This document shows positions 1 to 10,549 of a stretch of DNA of 64,000 nt, one piece after another. Where the stretch lies: positions 186,001-250,000 of the forward strand of contig CAJQUW010009290.1 in NCBI GenBank assembly GCA_907163375.1. The letters run 5' to 3'. The stretch's first letter is position 1. The number at the start of each line of letters is the position of its first letter. The notes beneath the pieces were generated by a model. It made no database searches and was not told the DNA's origin. It worked only from the letters and a program-made list of their open reading frames with translations. This DNA is from Prostheceraeus crozeri (lineage: Eukaryota; Platyhelminthes; Polycladida; Euryleptidae). The translations under genes were made by a program, and so were the position numbers.

Positions 1-663
1 CAGGGCATTCAACCTTGTTTTCACTTGATACCATCAACGCTTCCTTCACATTCTCCATCCCTTCCCGTGTGAGAACATTATCTACGTTTTTAATTTTTCC
101 TTCGTTAAAACTAACGATATCGAGTCCCTCAGAGTCCTTATCAAATATGAAACGATCCTCCCTCAAATTACGGAACCATTCTCTCCCTCTAGTCCCGAAA
201 TAGTAAATGATGTTATAATACGTCTCGTGTAATAGAACTGTCGGATTACTGCGATCAAAATAAACCGATAATTTACTGAGGTCTTCAGATTCGATGGCTT
301 GAAAATGCTTAACTTGACCTCCGCATGCGATAAATTTACGGGCCAAGCATTTCAATGTTTTATTCGCATCGTAAAATCTATCGTCAGTAATTATGTTTAT
401 CTTTCTCGACCTTATAAAATACCGAAAGATGCTCGCTCTAATACATATGAGGCTGGCGGGGGCATAATTATTATCATCATTTTTCTTCAAAGATCCATAA
501 AACAAACGTAATACTTTTGCTAATTCACTCTCAGTACACTGTTTAAAATCAATGCTTAAAGCAGGATACTTTTCCAAGAAGTTATGAAACATCTTCATGT
601 TATGCTTTTCTTGTTTGATGCTTGATTCAATTTGCATTGATTTTTCCATTGCGGTTACATCAT
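1..663 (-). CDS. Crypton-derived domain protein (KCTD1/QRICH1/ZMYM type), exon 2, open at window edge
   Basis: An open frame of about 220 codons runs on the minus strand from a splice acceptor (pyrimidine-rich, ending cag) at 664 off base 1 without a stop. It joins in phase to the exon at 893-1106, whose last base completes the first codon. The translation carries YAPASLICIRASIFRYF, then FYDANKTLKCLARKF, then KHFQAIESEDLSKL and YFGTRGREWFRNLR. This order matches the Crypton tyrosine-recombinase-derived domain found in KCTD1, QRICH1 and ZMYM proteins. In those hosts the domain is catalytically dead and acts in nuclear proteins; that role here is inference. A Crypton element is the alternative. 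No broken codon is seen. The C-terminus and any partner domain lie outside the window. Confidence 0.7.
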
Positions 664-892
664 CTGAAATGGAATAACAATATTTTGAGGATGCAGTTTA
701 ATTAGCAAGTTGTCATTTACAGAAATATCGATTAAAATATAGTATTGTAATTATATGTACATTAGTTAGTGTAATTAGTGGATGAACCACGTTTTTATTG
801 TTTTATCGACTCAACACAGAAATTCATTTTGTTCTGCATATTTACCGATATATTGTTATGGAATATTGGTAAGGAATAGAACGTTTACTTAC

Positions 893-1106
893 CTTCAAGA
901 TCTTTGATACTATTTTCATCATTGAGATCCGGTGCAAGTCCAAAAAGCGATTCTATGTCGTCAATATAATGTTCGGAGAAGTCATCATCACAAATGACGT
1001 TATCCTCTATATACTGTCTGTCTATTTCAGTCGAAATTTGATCACTGGTGAGCCCACTTATCATGTTGTTGGGAAATCTGCTCAAATTAATCAGTCTGGC
1101 ATCCAT
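893..1106 (-). CDS. Exon 1 of the Crypton-derived domain gene
   Basis: This exon starts with ATG at 1106 and gives 71 codons plus one base, ending at a strong donor (gaag|gtaagt). The peptide (MDARLINLSRF...) is strongly acidic, with runs such as CDDDFSEHYIDDIESLF, and has no known fold. It looks like a disordered N-terminal tail. The 229-base intron ends in an acceptor at 664, and phase 1 matches the next exon. The chosen start is the first ATG in the open frame; an upstream non-coding exon cannot be excluded. Confidence 0.6.
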
Positions 1107-1335
1107 AATGATAGCGTAATAACGTTGAACTGAGATGACTAAATGATGTGAGATATTTCAAATAGATTTGAAAAAGCGTGCAGACAATACTATGTCACGG
1201 ATTGACTACATAGATTATCCAGAATATTAGCTTAGAAATCAGAATTACAGCTATCGATAAGCCTGTCAAGTAAATATCCATTTCATGACTTCCATAGATT
1301 TCTATTGAACAATGTGATTATTATACTGGTTTGGC

Positions 1336-1400
1336 GTGCGGCAATGACCATACATACTCATGCGCTAACGCGCATTCGTATCTCATGGTCATTGCTGCAC
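1336..1400. repeat. 65-bp near-perfect palindrome
   Basis: GTGCGGCAATGACCAT at 1336-1351 is mirrored at 1385-1400 with one mismatch, and the inner part (CATGCGC / GCGCATT) pairs again, so almost the whole 65 bp folds into one hairpin. It lies about 230 bp upstream of the Crypton-type gene start. It may be a tiny fold-back transposon. Confidence 0.7.
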
Positions 1401-1504
1401 TTCAATATAATATATAATTAGATAAACTCGATCGGCATTTATATTATTCCTAATTAATCGCAAAATATCGTGAAAATTGTTGCTTGTCTGAATGCGTTTA
1501 TAAA

Positions 1505-1593
1505 TTGATGTCTGTAGGCCTTTTTGGCAGTAGACGATTGATGTCTGTAGGTCTTTTTGGCAGTAGAAAATTAATGCTTTTTGCAGTAGACAA
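1505..1593. repeat. 33-bp tandem repeat, about 2.6 copies
   Basis: The unit ATTGATGTCTGTAGGCCTTT...GCAGTAGA occurs at 1505-1537 and 1538-1570 with few differences, followed by a shortened third copy. Open frames here (minus strand) simply read through the repeat and are not called as genes. Confidence 0.7.
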
Positions 1594-1954
1594 TGCGCGA
1601 TAATTCTACTGCGAAATTTTATGGGATTTCCATAGAAAATGATCACTAGGGACATCATTCTGTAAAAGTCTCTTTTTCGGCCTCGCTCCCTGCAAAAACT
1701 CTCTCTGGTTGTCGGACGAGTCCTCAAGCAGTGCGTGGCAGGTGGTGACTTCATGAGCACTGCGGAGGACAGAGAAATTCGACGACATTCACCTTATTCG
1801 TCAATTACATATGAAAAATCTGTTTACTTTTTGTGAAATACCCAGTATACATGTACTTTATTATTGCTATAACATGATGGTCAAAACAGGCAACAAACAT
1901 TGGTTGGAACATGAAGATGGAGTTTGTATTCTATGCGATGATGGAACAATATAA

Positions 1955-2053
1955 CATTAACCTGGATTTTTGAGGGCAACAATGTAGGACATTTGAGCAC
2001 GCGTAAGCGCCTGAAAATGTCCTACATTGTTGTCCGAAAAAATCTATGTTAAT
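1955..2053. repeat. Inverted repeat, ~40-bp arms (fold-back MITE-like)
   Basis: The arms share GGACATTT and CAACAATGTAGGAC, facing each other around a 19-base GC-richer loop. Outer parts (ATTAAC...GATTTTT) also pair, so the structure is about 100 bp. No target duplication is clear. Confidence 0.65.
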
Positions 2054-3026
2054 ACTATTGTGCGCAATTGAAATGAACTGGGCAGCAATATAGGAAAAAA
2101 ACCGGCAGCAATGCTATGAATATGCATGGAGATATACGCCAACTGAGATTTCTAAAACATATTTTTCTTTTCTACTTACATTGAACTTTTCATCTTTGAC
2201 TTTTAGTGTTCTGCATCCTTATCTTGTACTTTGTATTGTTTTGTGTTGGAATTTTATCAAATATATTTAAAACATCTTGCACATGCATAGATATAGATAT
2301 CATCATTACGGGACACACTGTTGCCTTCTTTTTTCTACATTGTACCATAGCTAAATTACGCACAATAGAAACTTCATTTAATTTCATTTGTGAATGCACG
2401 GTGCACAATGATATTACGTCACAGTTCATACCATTCTTAATCGATCTCTCGAAACAGGATTTCTATGAGATCCTCATAGATGCGAACTTCATAATTAAGT
2501 AAAATTGTGAAATTGACGAAATATATTAAGAACGCGAATGATATTATAGTCAATCTATTGTGCCATTGCGACCAATGATTAAGTGATTGATATTCATCTG
2601 CGATGATTAACCAGACTCGGCAATAAGGCTTCAGTACAAGCGCTTATCTTCATATAAGGAGCAATCTTACACAACTAATCAGGATTCTCCATTAATTCAA
2701 TCTCATTCCAGGTAATACACTTTGATCTCTTTGTTCCTACATGATGATGATAAATGCTTCACTCACATGTATGCATGCGAATTCTTTACTTGTTCCATAC
2801 CTTGTATTTTAATTAAGTGCAGATTTTAAGAGTTTTTCAAGTGCATCTTGATTACAAGCTTTTATTAAACATAGATCATTGCCTTCATCCGTTTATATTA
2901 TTATTTCTGATGTCTGTGCTGCTTTATATGTTACAGAAATTAATTAATGGAAGCTATGGACGATTACATCGATAAAGACATGACTGTTTATAATTTCGTC
3001 CTCTCCTTCCAGTGAGCCAGAACATA
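2054..3026. other. No gene recognised
   Basis: This is AT-rich sequence with only short open frames of chance type on both strands. No coding, RNA or transposon signature was recognised. Confidence 0.5.
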
Positions 3027-4034
3027 CACTGCAAAATCGCTGGATACGAAAATTGCATACAAACATATACCAAAATTACATATAATTTGAAACTAACATC
3101 TGATAGAGATTCTCGTATGTTTACATAGATCTGGTATGTTTTTCATACCAAATCTCATTTACCTTCGTATGTGATTGGTATGTAGCGATACGAACTATTC
3201 TATCTGTGATTGGATTTTTTACAGTGAAATACGAATTGTTGGTATGTTTTATATACGAGACCCGATGGAAATTCATCCTTATTCGTATGACTCTGGTATC
3301 CATTTGGTATGTGCAGCTTTAAGTCACATAGCAAAAAATGTATGTATTACATACTACTGTCAAATAACTTTTTTCGGTAATACAAGTGGTGAATAGTTTT
3401 TGTTTGATAGAGTGATATTTGAGTACATTAGATCTATTGTGAATTTTATGTTCCACGACTATGCGGTCGATGCTACATGTCTAGCAACATTAACAGGACG
3501 TTTAGTTAGCTCCACTTTATGGGCCAAGGTGATTAACGTCAATTGATTCAAACGATATTTTTCGTGCAATCATGTTGACTTATATATCTCAAACATAACT
3601 ATTTTTGCGTTTGATGAATTATAATGTGTTTTTACTTCGTATTGATAATATGCTTTTTTCAAAATTACATGATACATAATTGTTGATGGTTGAATACTTA
3701 TTGACTATTCATGAAATGCCTTAGACTTACGTGTATTAAAATCGAATTCAGCATTAAAAGTATCACTCTTGAATGTCATTATCTAACTACTTACAGAACA
3801 GTAGTAACATTAGTGTGATCTTTATTGACAAAAGTCCTTAAATCAACATACTTTGGACATGATTTATGCTTTCTTTTAACATTGTGCTGGTATGGTTTTA
3901 GTATGTAAAGCATACCACATTTGAAAAAACATACGAAAAGCATACAAATATATACCAAGAGAATACAGAAATATACCAAAAAATATTTTGGTACGCTTCC
4001 TTCGTATGTGATTGGTATTGAGCGATTTACAGTG
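3027..4034. mobile_element. CACTG-ended fold-back element A (word GGTAT/ATACC)
   Basis: The left end CACTGCAAAATCGCT and the right end AGCGATTTACAGTG are inverted repeats, flanked by TA on both sides. Inner arms both carry CATACGAA and TACCAA words: GTATG, GGTAT, ATACC and CATAC recur in both orientations at 3060-3330 and 3890-4020. An internal partial copy of the right end (TTCGTATGTGATTGGTAT, then TTTACAGTG) lies near 3163-3227, so the element may be compound. The middle, 3400-3880, is ordinary AT-rich DNA. No transposase frame is present. See the sister elements at 26.9, 47.9, 54.8 and 59.4 kb. Confidence 0.6.
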
Positions 4035-5829
4035 TACTTTCATAATTATTCATTTCATGCCATCTTTGTAAATAGGAAACAGTCATTCATTTTAACTCAT
4101 GAAATGATATCATTCATCACTGTTTTACTTGTTGCACGTATTTTCATATTGTGAAAAAATATACGCTTCTAATTTCTGATAATGATGATTCTTAATGTGC
4201 TGCTTGTCACAAACTCAGTTTCTATTACTTGTGCTCAATCACCAAGATAAAACAAAAATCATTTTCCAATAGTAAGAATCAGTAATTATTGATGGAAGAT
4301 CAATTAAGTCATTTCTGATAGTCTGTTTTATCAGGATCCGTGACAACAGCAGTTCTTTCCATTAGATACTTTAGCAACTCCAGAGTTCAGAATTGAATTC
4401 ACAGATGCTCATTGGATTGTCTTCCACCAATTTGATTTGTGCCCCTTTTCAACTGGACGGTTTGGGGATCCTTCGTGAGTTTCATGTTCAGATGGCGTTG
4501 TGGGCTTCTTAAAAATTGCCTGAAAATAAAAAGATTGATTTGTCAAACTTTTAATTTCCAGAAAAGGTTCCAGGAAACTTGGCTTGTTTTTAAATACCTT
4601 TTCCAAACATTTATTCTGCTTTTTTGGTAATTTAGAAATATTTATCTTAATAACATATTACAGGACTTTATTGCCTTATATAGGTATTTATTAGGTGTTT
4701 AGACAGACTTGATAGTCACTACACTTATGCAATTAGGTTCAGCATTCAAAAACGTATAAAGCACGATTGCCGCATGCTAAGTAACACAAATATTCAATAT
4801 CAATTGAATAACAACCGGTATATTGTCAGACGGTTAAAAAAAACAGTTTTCCCGCAATCTCTTATCTAAAGCAATGTTCTAAAACTACTACAAGCAGATT
4901 TTTAACATGGTTTCAAACCCTGCTTTGTAAATTGCTCCAAAACATTTTTCAATGTATCATACAAGCTGGAACCATCTTGAAAGCCTTTGAATTATGGGCC
5001 TAATGAGATTGGGATTTTATTCCGTACTCGATAAGTCCAATTTTGACAATTTAAGTGATCAGCAAAATATGAATAATCTATAATATAATGAATATAATCT
5101 GAATATAATCTTCTGACATTTGCTTACTTATCTGTCAGTTGCGTTGGATTGGCTATGATAAAACGATTGATTGGGAAGCATTGATAATTTACACGTGAAT
5201 ATATGTAGGTGCTTCGGCTGCTTTTCTACCATGCGAGCTAAACTAATAATAGCTATACACTGTAATTCATAGCCATACTAACTTAAGTTCTAGGCAATTC
5301 TCTTGAACGCCAGCAGCATATTTTTTCTGGCGCATCCATGATATTACAAGCCGCTTGGTGATCAAGCTTTGACAATAAGGCTTACGGCTTCCATAGTCTC
5401 ACGTTTCAATGAAACGTTTCTCCCAATCAGAATATTAGTCAGTTGAAATTCAGCAAGTCAGTCCAAAATCCTATTTCGACAAATCTTTGAGAATTGAAGT
5501 AAATGTTTGAATATCAAAAGACAGATTAGTTAAGATTCATGTCGCCTCTATCAACCTGCACTTTTGAGCTTTTTACATACCAGGAAAGTGAATGCAAGCC
5601 ACACACATGCGTAGACCATTTGTAAAACCATGGAAGACATAAATACTTAAATTTATAAAATCTCGTAAAAACCAGGTAAATGCACAATATATTTTCGACA
5701 AGCATTCCGAATTTTGAAATGAACATGTTAAGGGGATCTTCATCCCCCTTAAGGCTTTGAGGCAAATGTGCGGCCAGAGTGGGCCCGGGCCATTGATTTT
5801 CAACATAATCTCCCTTGATGTCTTCTTAA
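4035..5829. other. No gene recognised
   Basis: Non-coding AT-rich DNA. A lone TACACTGTAA motif at about 5255 resembles one end of the CACTG family, but no partner end is seen. Short open frames at 4409-4630 and 5526-5806 are on both strands and have no recognisable content. Confidence 0.45.
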
Positions 5830-6032
5830 CCTCTTAAGGACGAGCTAGCTATTTGATCATTGTTTCAACTGCCGAGGATGTCTTATTCTTTCTTAACAAC
5901 GGCCGAGTTGGAGCACACTCAATGTAAACAGGGCGGGAACAGTTCGTGCTCGCATTTGAGGATGTTTTACCTTTGTAGCAACTCGGCAGTTGAATGAAAA
6001 TACCAAGGACGGCGATTTCCGTTCTCAGAAGG
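5830..6032. mobile_element. piggyBac-like MITE, 203 bp
   Basis: TTAA sits on both sides (5826-5829 and 6033-6036). The ends are inverted repeats: CCTCTTAAGGACG on the left against CCTTCTGAGAACGG read from the right. A second inverted pair, TTCAACTGCCGAG at about 5868 and its mirror at about 5982, lies inside. TTAA duplication with CCyTyTgAGrACG ends is the piggyBac pattern. There is no coding capacity, so it would need a transposase supplied in trans. Confidence 0.6.
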
Positions 6033-6392
6033 TTAAGTTTGATGTCTCTTTTGTGCTGCGTTGATGTGCAATCGAGTTTAGTTTGTTCAGTTTGCAATCA
6101 TGACTTTCATGACGAATGCGAATATCATTAGACATTGATGGCTTGGATCTAACTTCCCTCACAAACACGTAAGAACTTCATCCTAAGAATGATCCTTCTC
6201 AAGAACGGATTAAAGCACTGCTCTGCACAGAACAGCAAAGTTCTGTCGTAGTGCATTAAATATCCAAAGAGAACGACAACTATTAAGTCAATGAAGGACA
6301 CCAACAACCTTGATTCCCTGACCGCACTCGCCTGACCTAATAATCGAACCGAAGTCCACGGTGGAGACGAGATCACACCTTCTTCACTAGGC

Positions 6393-6549
6393 CACGCTGA
6401 CGGAACAAACGAATGTGAGTGAAGGCAGAAGTCACCTCCAAAGGACACCGACAGCATTCTGTCAATAGTAATAACAGGACAACAACCTGTCGATATCACT
6501 CGCAGGTGATGCTGCCTTCACTCACATTCCCTGTATGGCGTCAGCGTTG
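6393..6549. repeat. Inverted repeat, ~45-bp arms
   Basis: GAATGTGAGTGAAGGCAG at about 6411 is mirrored near 6513-6533, and the outer CACGCTGACG (6393) pairs with CGTCAGCGTTG (6539-6549). The loop is about 66 bases. It looks like the core of a fold-back element; the outer boundary is unclear. Confidence 0.6.
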
Positions 6550-6805
6550 CCTGGGGATGAAGGTGCGAGCTCGCCGAGCGACCGATTGCGGATTGGGGAA
6601 TCAATGGTGTCGGCATCATTTATTGACTCAATCGTTGTCATTCTCTTTACATATTCTGCACAGAACAAATAATTGAAAAGAAATCACAAATAGGGACTTA
6701 GCATCTTTATATCACTTGTGACAGCGTTGTAGCGTTAGGTGTTTATCCGTAGAATTTAGCATTTTCACTCATATTGTTATCACAACTCCGAAATTCACAA
6801 CGTTT

Positions 6806-6814
6806 AGAGCAGTA
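6806..6814. repeat. Left target-site duplication of the P element
   Basis: AGAGCAGTA here is repeated exactly at 10541-10549. P elements duplicate 8 bp; one shared base at the junction makes 9. Confidence 0.8.
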
Positions 6815-7052
6815 CACGGACGTCTCGATATGGCTTGCAGGCAGCCAGGACACGACACGCGTAGCGCTTTGTCTGCACAACCAACAAGTAGAGGCCATTT
6901 TTCCTCAGAGTGCGTATCGATTCGAATGGTTGACTGTCGCCATTGTATTCATTCTGCATGCTACGAGTAATGTGAGACAGTGATTCCACATTGTACGCTC
7001 TTCCTCTGGCTGCCATCGTCAAATTCTGCGCACATTCTTAATAAGTACTATC

Positions 7053-8093
7053 ATGGGATGGAAGTGCTGCGCCCCAGGCTGCAAGACAGGCTACAAATCT
7101 GACCTAAAAACTCGAAATGTGACTTTGCATTGCTTTCCTCAAAACCCTTCGACTCTATCAGCTTGGTTACGACGCATACCGCGGGAAGGTTTCGAGCCTT
7201 CTTCATCATCAAGACTGTGCTCACTTCATTTTGTTGACACTGACTTTATTACTGAAAGTGTAGATCGAACAAGGAAAACGGGTTTATTGAAGAATCGAAG
7301 ATTGAAGAAAGATGCCGTTCCATCAAAATTTTACAATTTACCATCATATCTTTCCTTCGACGCTCCAACTTCAAGGCCAACTATATGCGCAACGTCTGTG
7401 AAGCGACAAGACAAAGAAAACAGGAGGACTCAAGAATTGATTTGTGAGATGTGGGAAGAAGATCGTGTTGACAATCTTCAAAGACTATATGACAAGTTTA
7501 GCGCCTACGAGTGCAAACCATCGGGCTTCATCGCCGTTCGTGATTCTGAATCAAATAGTGCGGATTATTACATTCTCATTGATACTTCGGAAATTCCTAA
7601 AGTAAGAGCTTCAGTGAAAGTAAACTCTGATATGTCTTTCGCTGTATCTTGTTTTGGTGTTCAATTTGATGTAGGCCAGAGTAACTGTATGACCGACAGT
7701 AAAACAATCCGACAATTTAGCGATTTTGTAAATTTGCTAGCGTACTTGAATTCATTGAACTCAATAGATGAAGCGAAGTCTTTGATTTTGAAATCACTAG
7801 TATCAGAATTAGCTGCTCAGGTAGCAGAAAGTCTCGACACTGATTTAAAGCGACGTGTTTTGTTCTTTTGTGAACAGCTGGAATGCGCCTTTTTAAAGTC
7901 TAATAACAGACGTTATTCTAGTAAATTGTACGTACAATCATTGTTGTGGTATTCATCGAGTCCGGCATGCTATAAAATGCTATTGGCAAGTAAGACTCTT
8001 TGCATTCCTTCAGTTCGATCTTTACAACGGGTTTCTTCTAAATTAGCTGTTTCGCAAGGGGTCAGACTGTACGAATTACTTGCGTTTGCGTAG
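7053..8093 (+). CDS. P-element transposase, THAP zinc finger and N-terminal part
   Basis: The ATG at 7053 opens a 346-codon frame. Residues 1-95 form a THAP DNA-binding domain: C6 and C10 (CAPGC), W38, C56 and H59 (LCSLHF), and AVPSKF at 88-93. This C2CH finger is typical of P-element and THAP9 transposases and would bind the element's own ends. A helical region at about 120-140 may oligomerise. The frame stops at LYELLAFA just before the catalytic domain. The homologous reading continues one base over from 8080, so there is a single-base frameshift near 8079 with no room for an intron. An assembly error is possible. Confidence 0.85.
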   Translation: MGWKCCAPGCKTGYKSDLKTRNVTLHCFPQNPSTLSAWLRRIPREGFEPSSSSRLCSLHFVDTDFITESVDRTRKTGLLKNRRLKKDAVPSKFYNLPSYLSFDAPTSRPTICATSVKRQDKENRRTQELICEMWEEDRVDNLQRLYDKFSAYECKPSGFIAVRDSESNSADYYILIDTSEIPKVRASVKVNSDMSFAVSCFGVQFDVGQSNCMTDSKTIRQFSDFVNLLAYLNSLNSIDEAKSLILKSLVSELAAQVAESLDTDLKRRVLFFCEQLECAFLKSNNRRYSSKLYVQSLLWYSSSPACYKMLLASKTLCIPSVRSLQRVSSKLAVSQGVRLYELLAFA

Positions 8094-9606
8094 CCAAAAT
8101 TTAGGTGAAAACGAAAGGAAGGTTAGCCTCGTTTTCGATGAGGTTTACATTTCACATCAATTTGAATATGTTGGAGGAAATATTGTTGGCTTATCTGACC
8201 ACGAAAACAAACCTGCAACAACGATTCTCACATTCATGATACGGTCAATGTCGTCTAAATATAGAGACGTCGTAGCCCTCTATCCACTTTCTCGTTTCAA
8301 CACCAACATTCTACAAAATTGCTTCAATGAAGTTTTCCGAACAGTGGTAGATAGCGGTTTTGATATCATAATGACAGTAGCTGATAACCATGTGGTAAAT
8401 CGTTCATTTTTCGTCCAACTGTCGCACGGAGAAATGAAGCCTTATGTTCAAAACACCCTCGATTGTGAAAAGAAACTATTCATTCTGATCGATCCCACAC
8501 ACACGTTTAAAAATGTGTATAACAACTTTCACAATCGTAAGCTTTTTGCTTGCCCATCATTTGAGGTTGAAGAGACATCGCCTTTCCATCCATCATTTGA
8601 GCATATTCGTGAATTGTATGAGGAAGAATCATCAAAGCCTTTGAGGATGGCAAAGAAACTAAATAAGACAGTGGTGTTTCCCACTAATATCCAAAAAACC
8701 TCAGTTGGATTAGCAATGTCTGTTTTCGACGAGTCAACTTCAACCGCCCTGCGATATTACAGCGAAACGAAAAATTCTGATTGGAAAGAAACAGCCAAAT
8801 TCATAGAAATTGTTACTAAACTGTGGAGAATTTTGAATATCAGATCATCTACTATAGGCAAGAACAAGCGCGATCCTCTACGTTATCCTATCACATCTTC
8901 TTCTTCTGAGCAGTTACGATATTTAAGAGACTTTTCAACGTTTCTTAGAAAGTGGCGGAGTTCAGGTACAAAAGGTCTCTCATCGGAAACTTTTATGGCC
9001 TGCATTCAAATGTGTGAAACGATTCCTTTAATTTGCGAATGCCTTTTGAACGAGTTCAACTTCAAATCTATCCTCACAGCAAATTTCCAGAGTGATTGTC
9101 TAGAATCACGCTTTTCATGGTACAGGCAACTCTCGGGTGCCAACTATTATATCAGCGCACGCCAGGTCTTCGAAAACGAAAAGACAGTTAGAATCGTTTC
9201 GCTTCTTAAACACACAAAAATCTCCCCAGTCGAGATGATAGATTCTATCCGAGCTGTCGAAGCACAAGAGAAAGATGTTAGCGAAGATATTACTTTTTTC
9301 AAAGACAAAATTGATATTACCAAGATTGATGAGTTGAGTGAATCGGATTTAGATATCCTGTATTATGTTTCGGGTTATGTTTCAAGAAGTGTTTCTCGGT
9401 CATTAAAACTAAGCTGTGAGACCTGTAAGTCATCGTTATTTGTAGCTGATTGCGACAAGATGTTTGACTTAGAACGGAGCATAGTTCACTCTGAATTGTT
9501 TGCCTTTTTCAAAGAATTGAATAGAGGAGGTCTTTGTTCTCCTACTGACCGCGTAGTGGAACTGCATATACTGTATTTTACCAAATCATTGAAAGTGACT
9601 TTTTGA
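8080..9606 (+). CDS. P-element transposase, catalytic region
   Basis: This 508-codon frame overlaps the THAP frame by 14 bases and begins in mid-protein (no ATG; first codon TTG). It opens with the RNase-H-like strand KVSLVFDEVYI holding the first catalytic aspartate and continues with the IIMTVADNHVVNRSFF and FILIDPTHTFKNVYNNF segments of the GTP-binding insertion and second acidic block. Near the C-terminus are ESRFSWYRQLSG and LDILYYVSGYVSRS, both typical of THAP9/P transposases, and a CETC pair. The frame closes at 9606; the likely continuation runs in the frame of 9603-9869, so a second one-base shift lies at about 9560-9575, beside a run of T. Confidence 0.85.
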   Translation: MRLRSQNLGENERKVSLVFDEVYISHQFEYVGGNIVGLSDHENKPATTILTFMIRSMSSKYRDVVALYPLSRFNTNILQNCFNEVFRTVVDSGFDIIMTVADNHVVNRSFFVQLSHGEMKPYVQNTLDCEKKLFILIDPTHTFKNVYNNFHNRKLFACPSFEVEETSPFHPSFEHIRELYEEESSKPLRMAKKLNKTVVFPTNIQKTSVGLAMSVFDESTSTALRYYSETKNSDWKETAKFIEIVTKLWRILNIRSSTIGKNKRDPLRYPITSSSSEQLRYLRDFSTFLRKWRSSGTKGLSSETFMACIQMCETIPLICECLLNEFNFKSILTANFQSDCLESRFSWYRQLSGANYYISARQVFENEKTVRIVSLLKHTKISPVEMIDSIRAVEAQEKDVSEDITFFKDKIDITKIDELSESDLDILYYVSGYVSRSVSRSLKLSCETCKSSLFVADCDKMFDLERSIVHSELFAFFKELNRGGLCSPTDRVVELHILYFTKSLKVTF

Positions 9607-9869
9607 AAAACGAATTCCTCAGTCGAGGACATCAAAAATTTCTGTTTGTCCGTTTGGTATGTGAACTGATACATGACAGTGTAAATTCATACCTGTTGAA
9701 TGCGTGCCCTGATTGTAGCAAAGCATTGCATGGAAATGTCATATCTTGTCTATTCAACACCATGTGTAAAAATTTTTTGAGAGACCTAAAGAACTTTTCT
9801 GCTTCTAAATCAGCAGAGAAAAAGAAATCAAGAAGCTCAATTCTTCAAAGTAATAGTTCTATTGTCTGA
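9603..9869 (+). CDS. P-element transposase, C-terminal tail
   Basis: This 88-codon frame starts inside the catalytic frame's stop. Read slightly upstream it gives YQIIESDFLKNEFLSRGHQK, a natural continuation of the transposase. It has a CPDC pair and a lysine/serine-rich end, and stops at 9869. The remaining 670 bp to the right terminal repeat are non-coding. Together the three frames equal a full-length ~870-residue P transposase with two frame breaks. Confidence 0.75.
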   Translation: MKNEFLSRGHQKFLFVRLVCELIHDSVNSYLLNACPDCSKALHGNVISCLFNTMCKNFLRDLKNFSASKSAEKKKSRSSILQSNSSIV

Positions 9870-10540
9870 ATATATGGATATCATTTCTACAACTGTGTTT
9901 TACTATGTTATATCAATGATCATTGGAATCAGAGTAGGCCTACATTATGTCGTTCGCTTGTGTCTAAACAGGTACGTCTAAATCTATAATCTTAGAACAT
10001 ATCTTTATTGAATTAGAAAGTATATAACATAGGTATACACTTTATTTGATATGTTTTGTGCAAGTGATTCGACAGATAGTCTGCAATATGATACGTGATC
10101 AAAAATGAAAAATAAAAAACGATATAGGCCTGTAGGCGATGTTAGTCTAAAAGCGTGCCCTAATCATACACGGCTAAAACAGAATCTCGTCGCCTATATG
10201 CACTCCTCAAACTTGAAATTTAAACGAAATAATATATGTACCGTGCTTCTATCTTCATAAGTGATATGTTACAGAAGGTGAGAATTTCTGAATTCGGTCA
10301 TATCATCAGTAGATACAAGATTATCGATGACAGCCACAAGCGTTGAATGAAGTCTAGGCTCTACCTATACCAATATTGATTTAATATTAGTGGCTCATCA
10401 ATCGATATACTTGTATGTGTAATTGGACGGAAAAGTGAAATAGAACAGGTGTTTATGTACCCAGTCATGAATGGCCTCTACTTGTGGGTGTCGCAAAATC
10501 GTGTCGTGTCCTGGCTACAAGCCATATCGAGACGTCCGTG

Positions 10541-10549
10541 AGAGCAGTA
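10541..10549. repeat. Right target-site duplication of the P element
   Basis: AGAGCAGTA, exact copy of 6806-6814. Confidence 0.8.

Larger units (their letters stand above)
6815..10540 (+). mobile_element. P-element DNA transposon, 3.7 kb, with terminal inverted repeats
   Basis: The two ends are inverted repeats: CACGGACGTCTCGATATGGC is identical at both, followed by CCAGGACACGACACG and, after a short gap, CAAGTAGAGGCCATT (6885-6899 and 10471-10485). A perfect AGAGCAGTA flanks both sides. Inside is one plus-strand THAP-type transposase region split over three overlapping frames. Perfect duplication and near-identical ends point to a recent insertion. The left repeat holds an extra ~16 bp (a small internal duplication, GCAG/GCAGCC) relative to the right. 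The element inserted in DNA I cannot otherwise identify. Confidence 0.9.

Noticed and set aside
7963-8093. Intron or programmed frameshift joining the THAP and catalytic frames
   Set aside because: The frames overlap by 14 bases and the protein would be continuous across them, so no intron fits; no slippery heptamer with downstream structure is evident.
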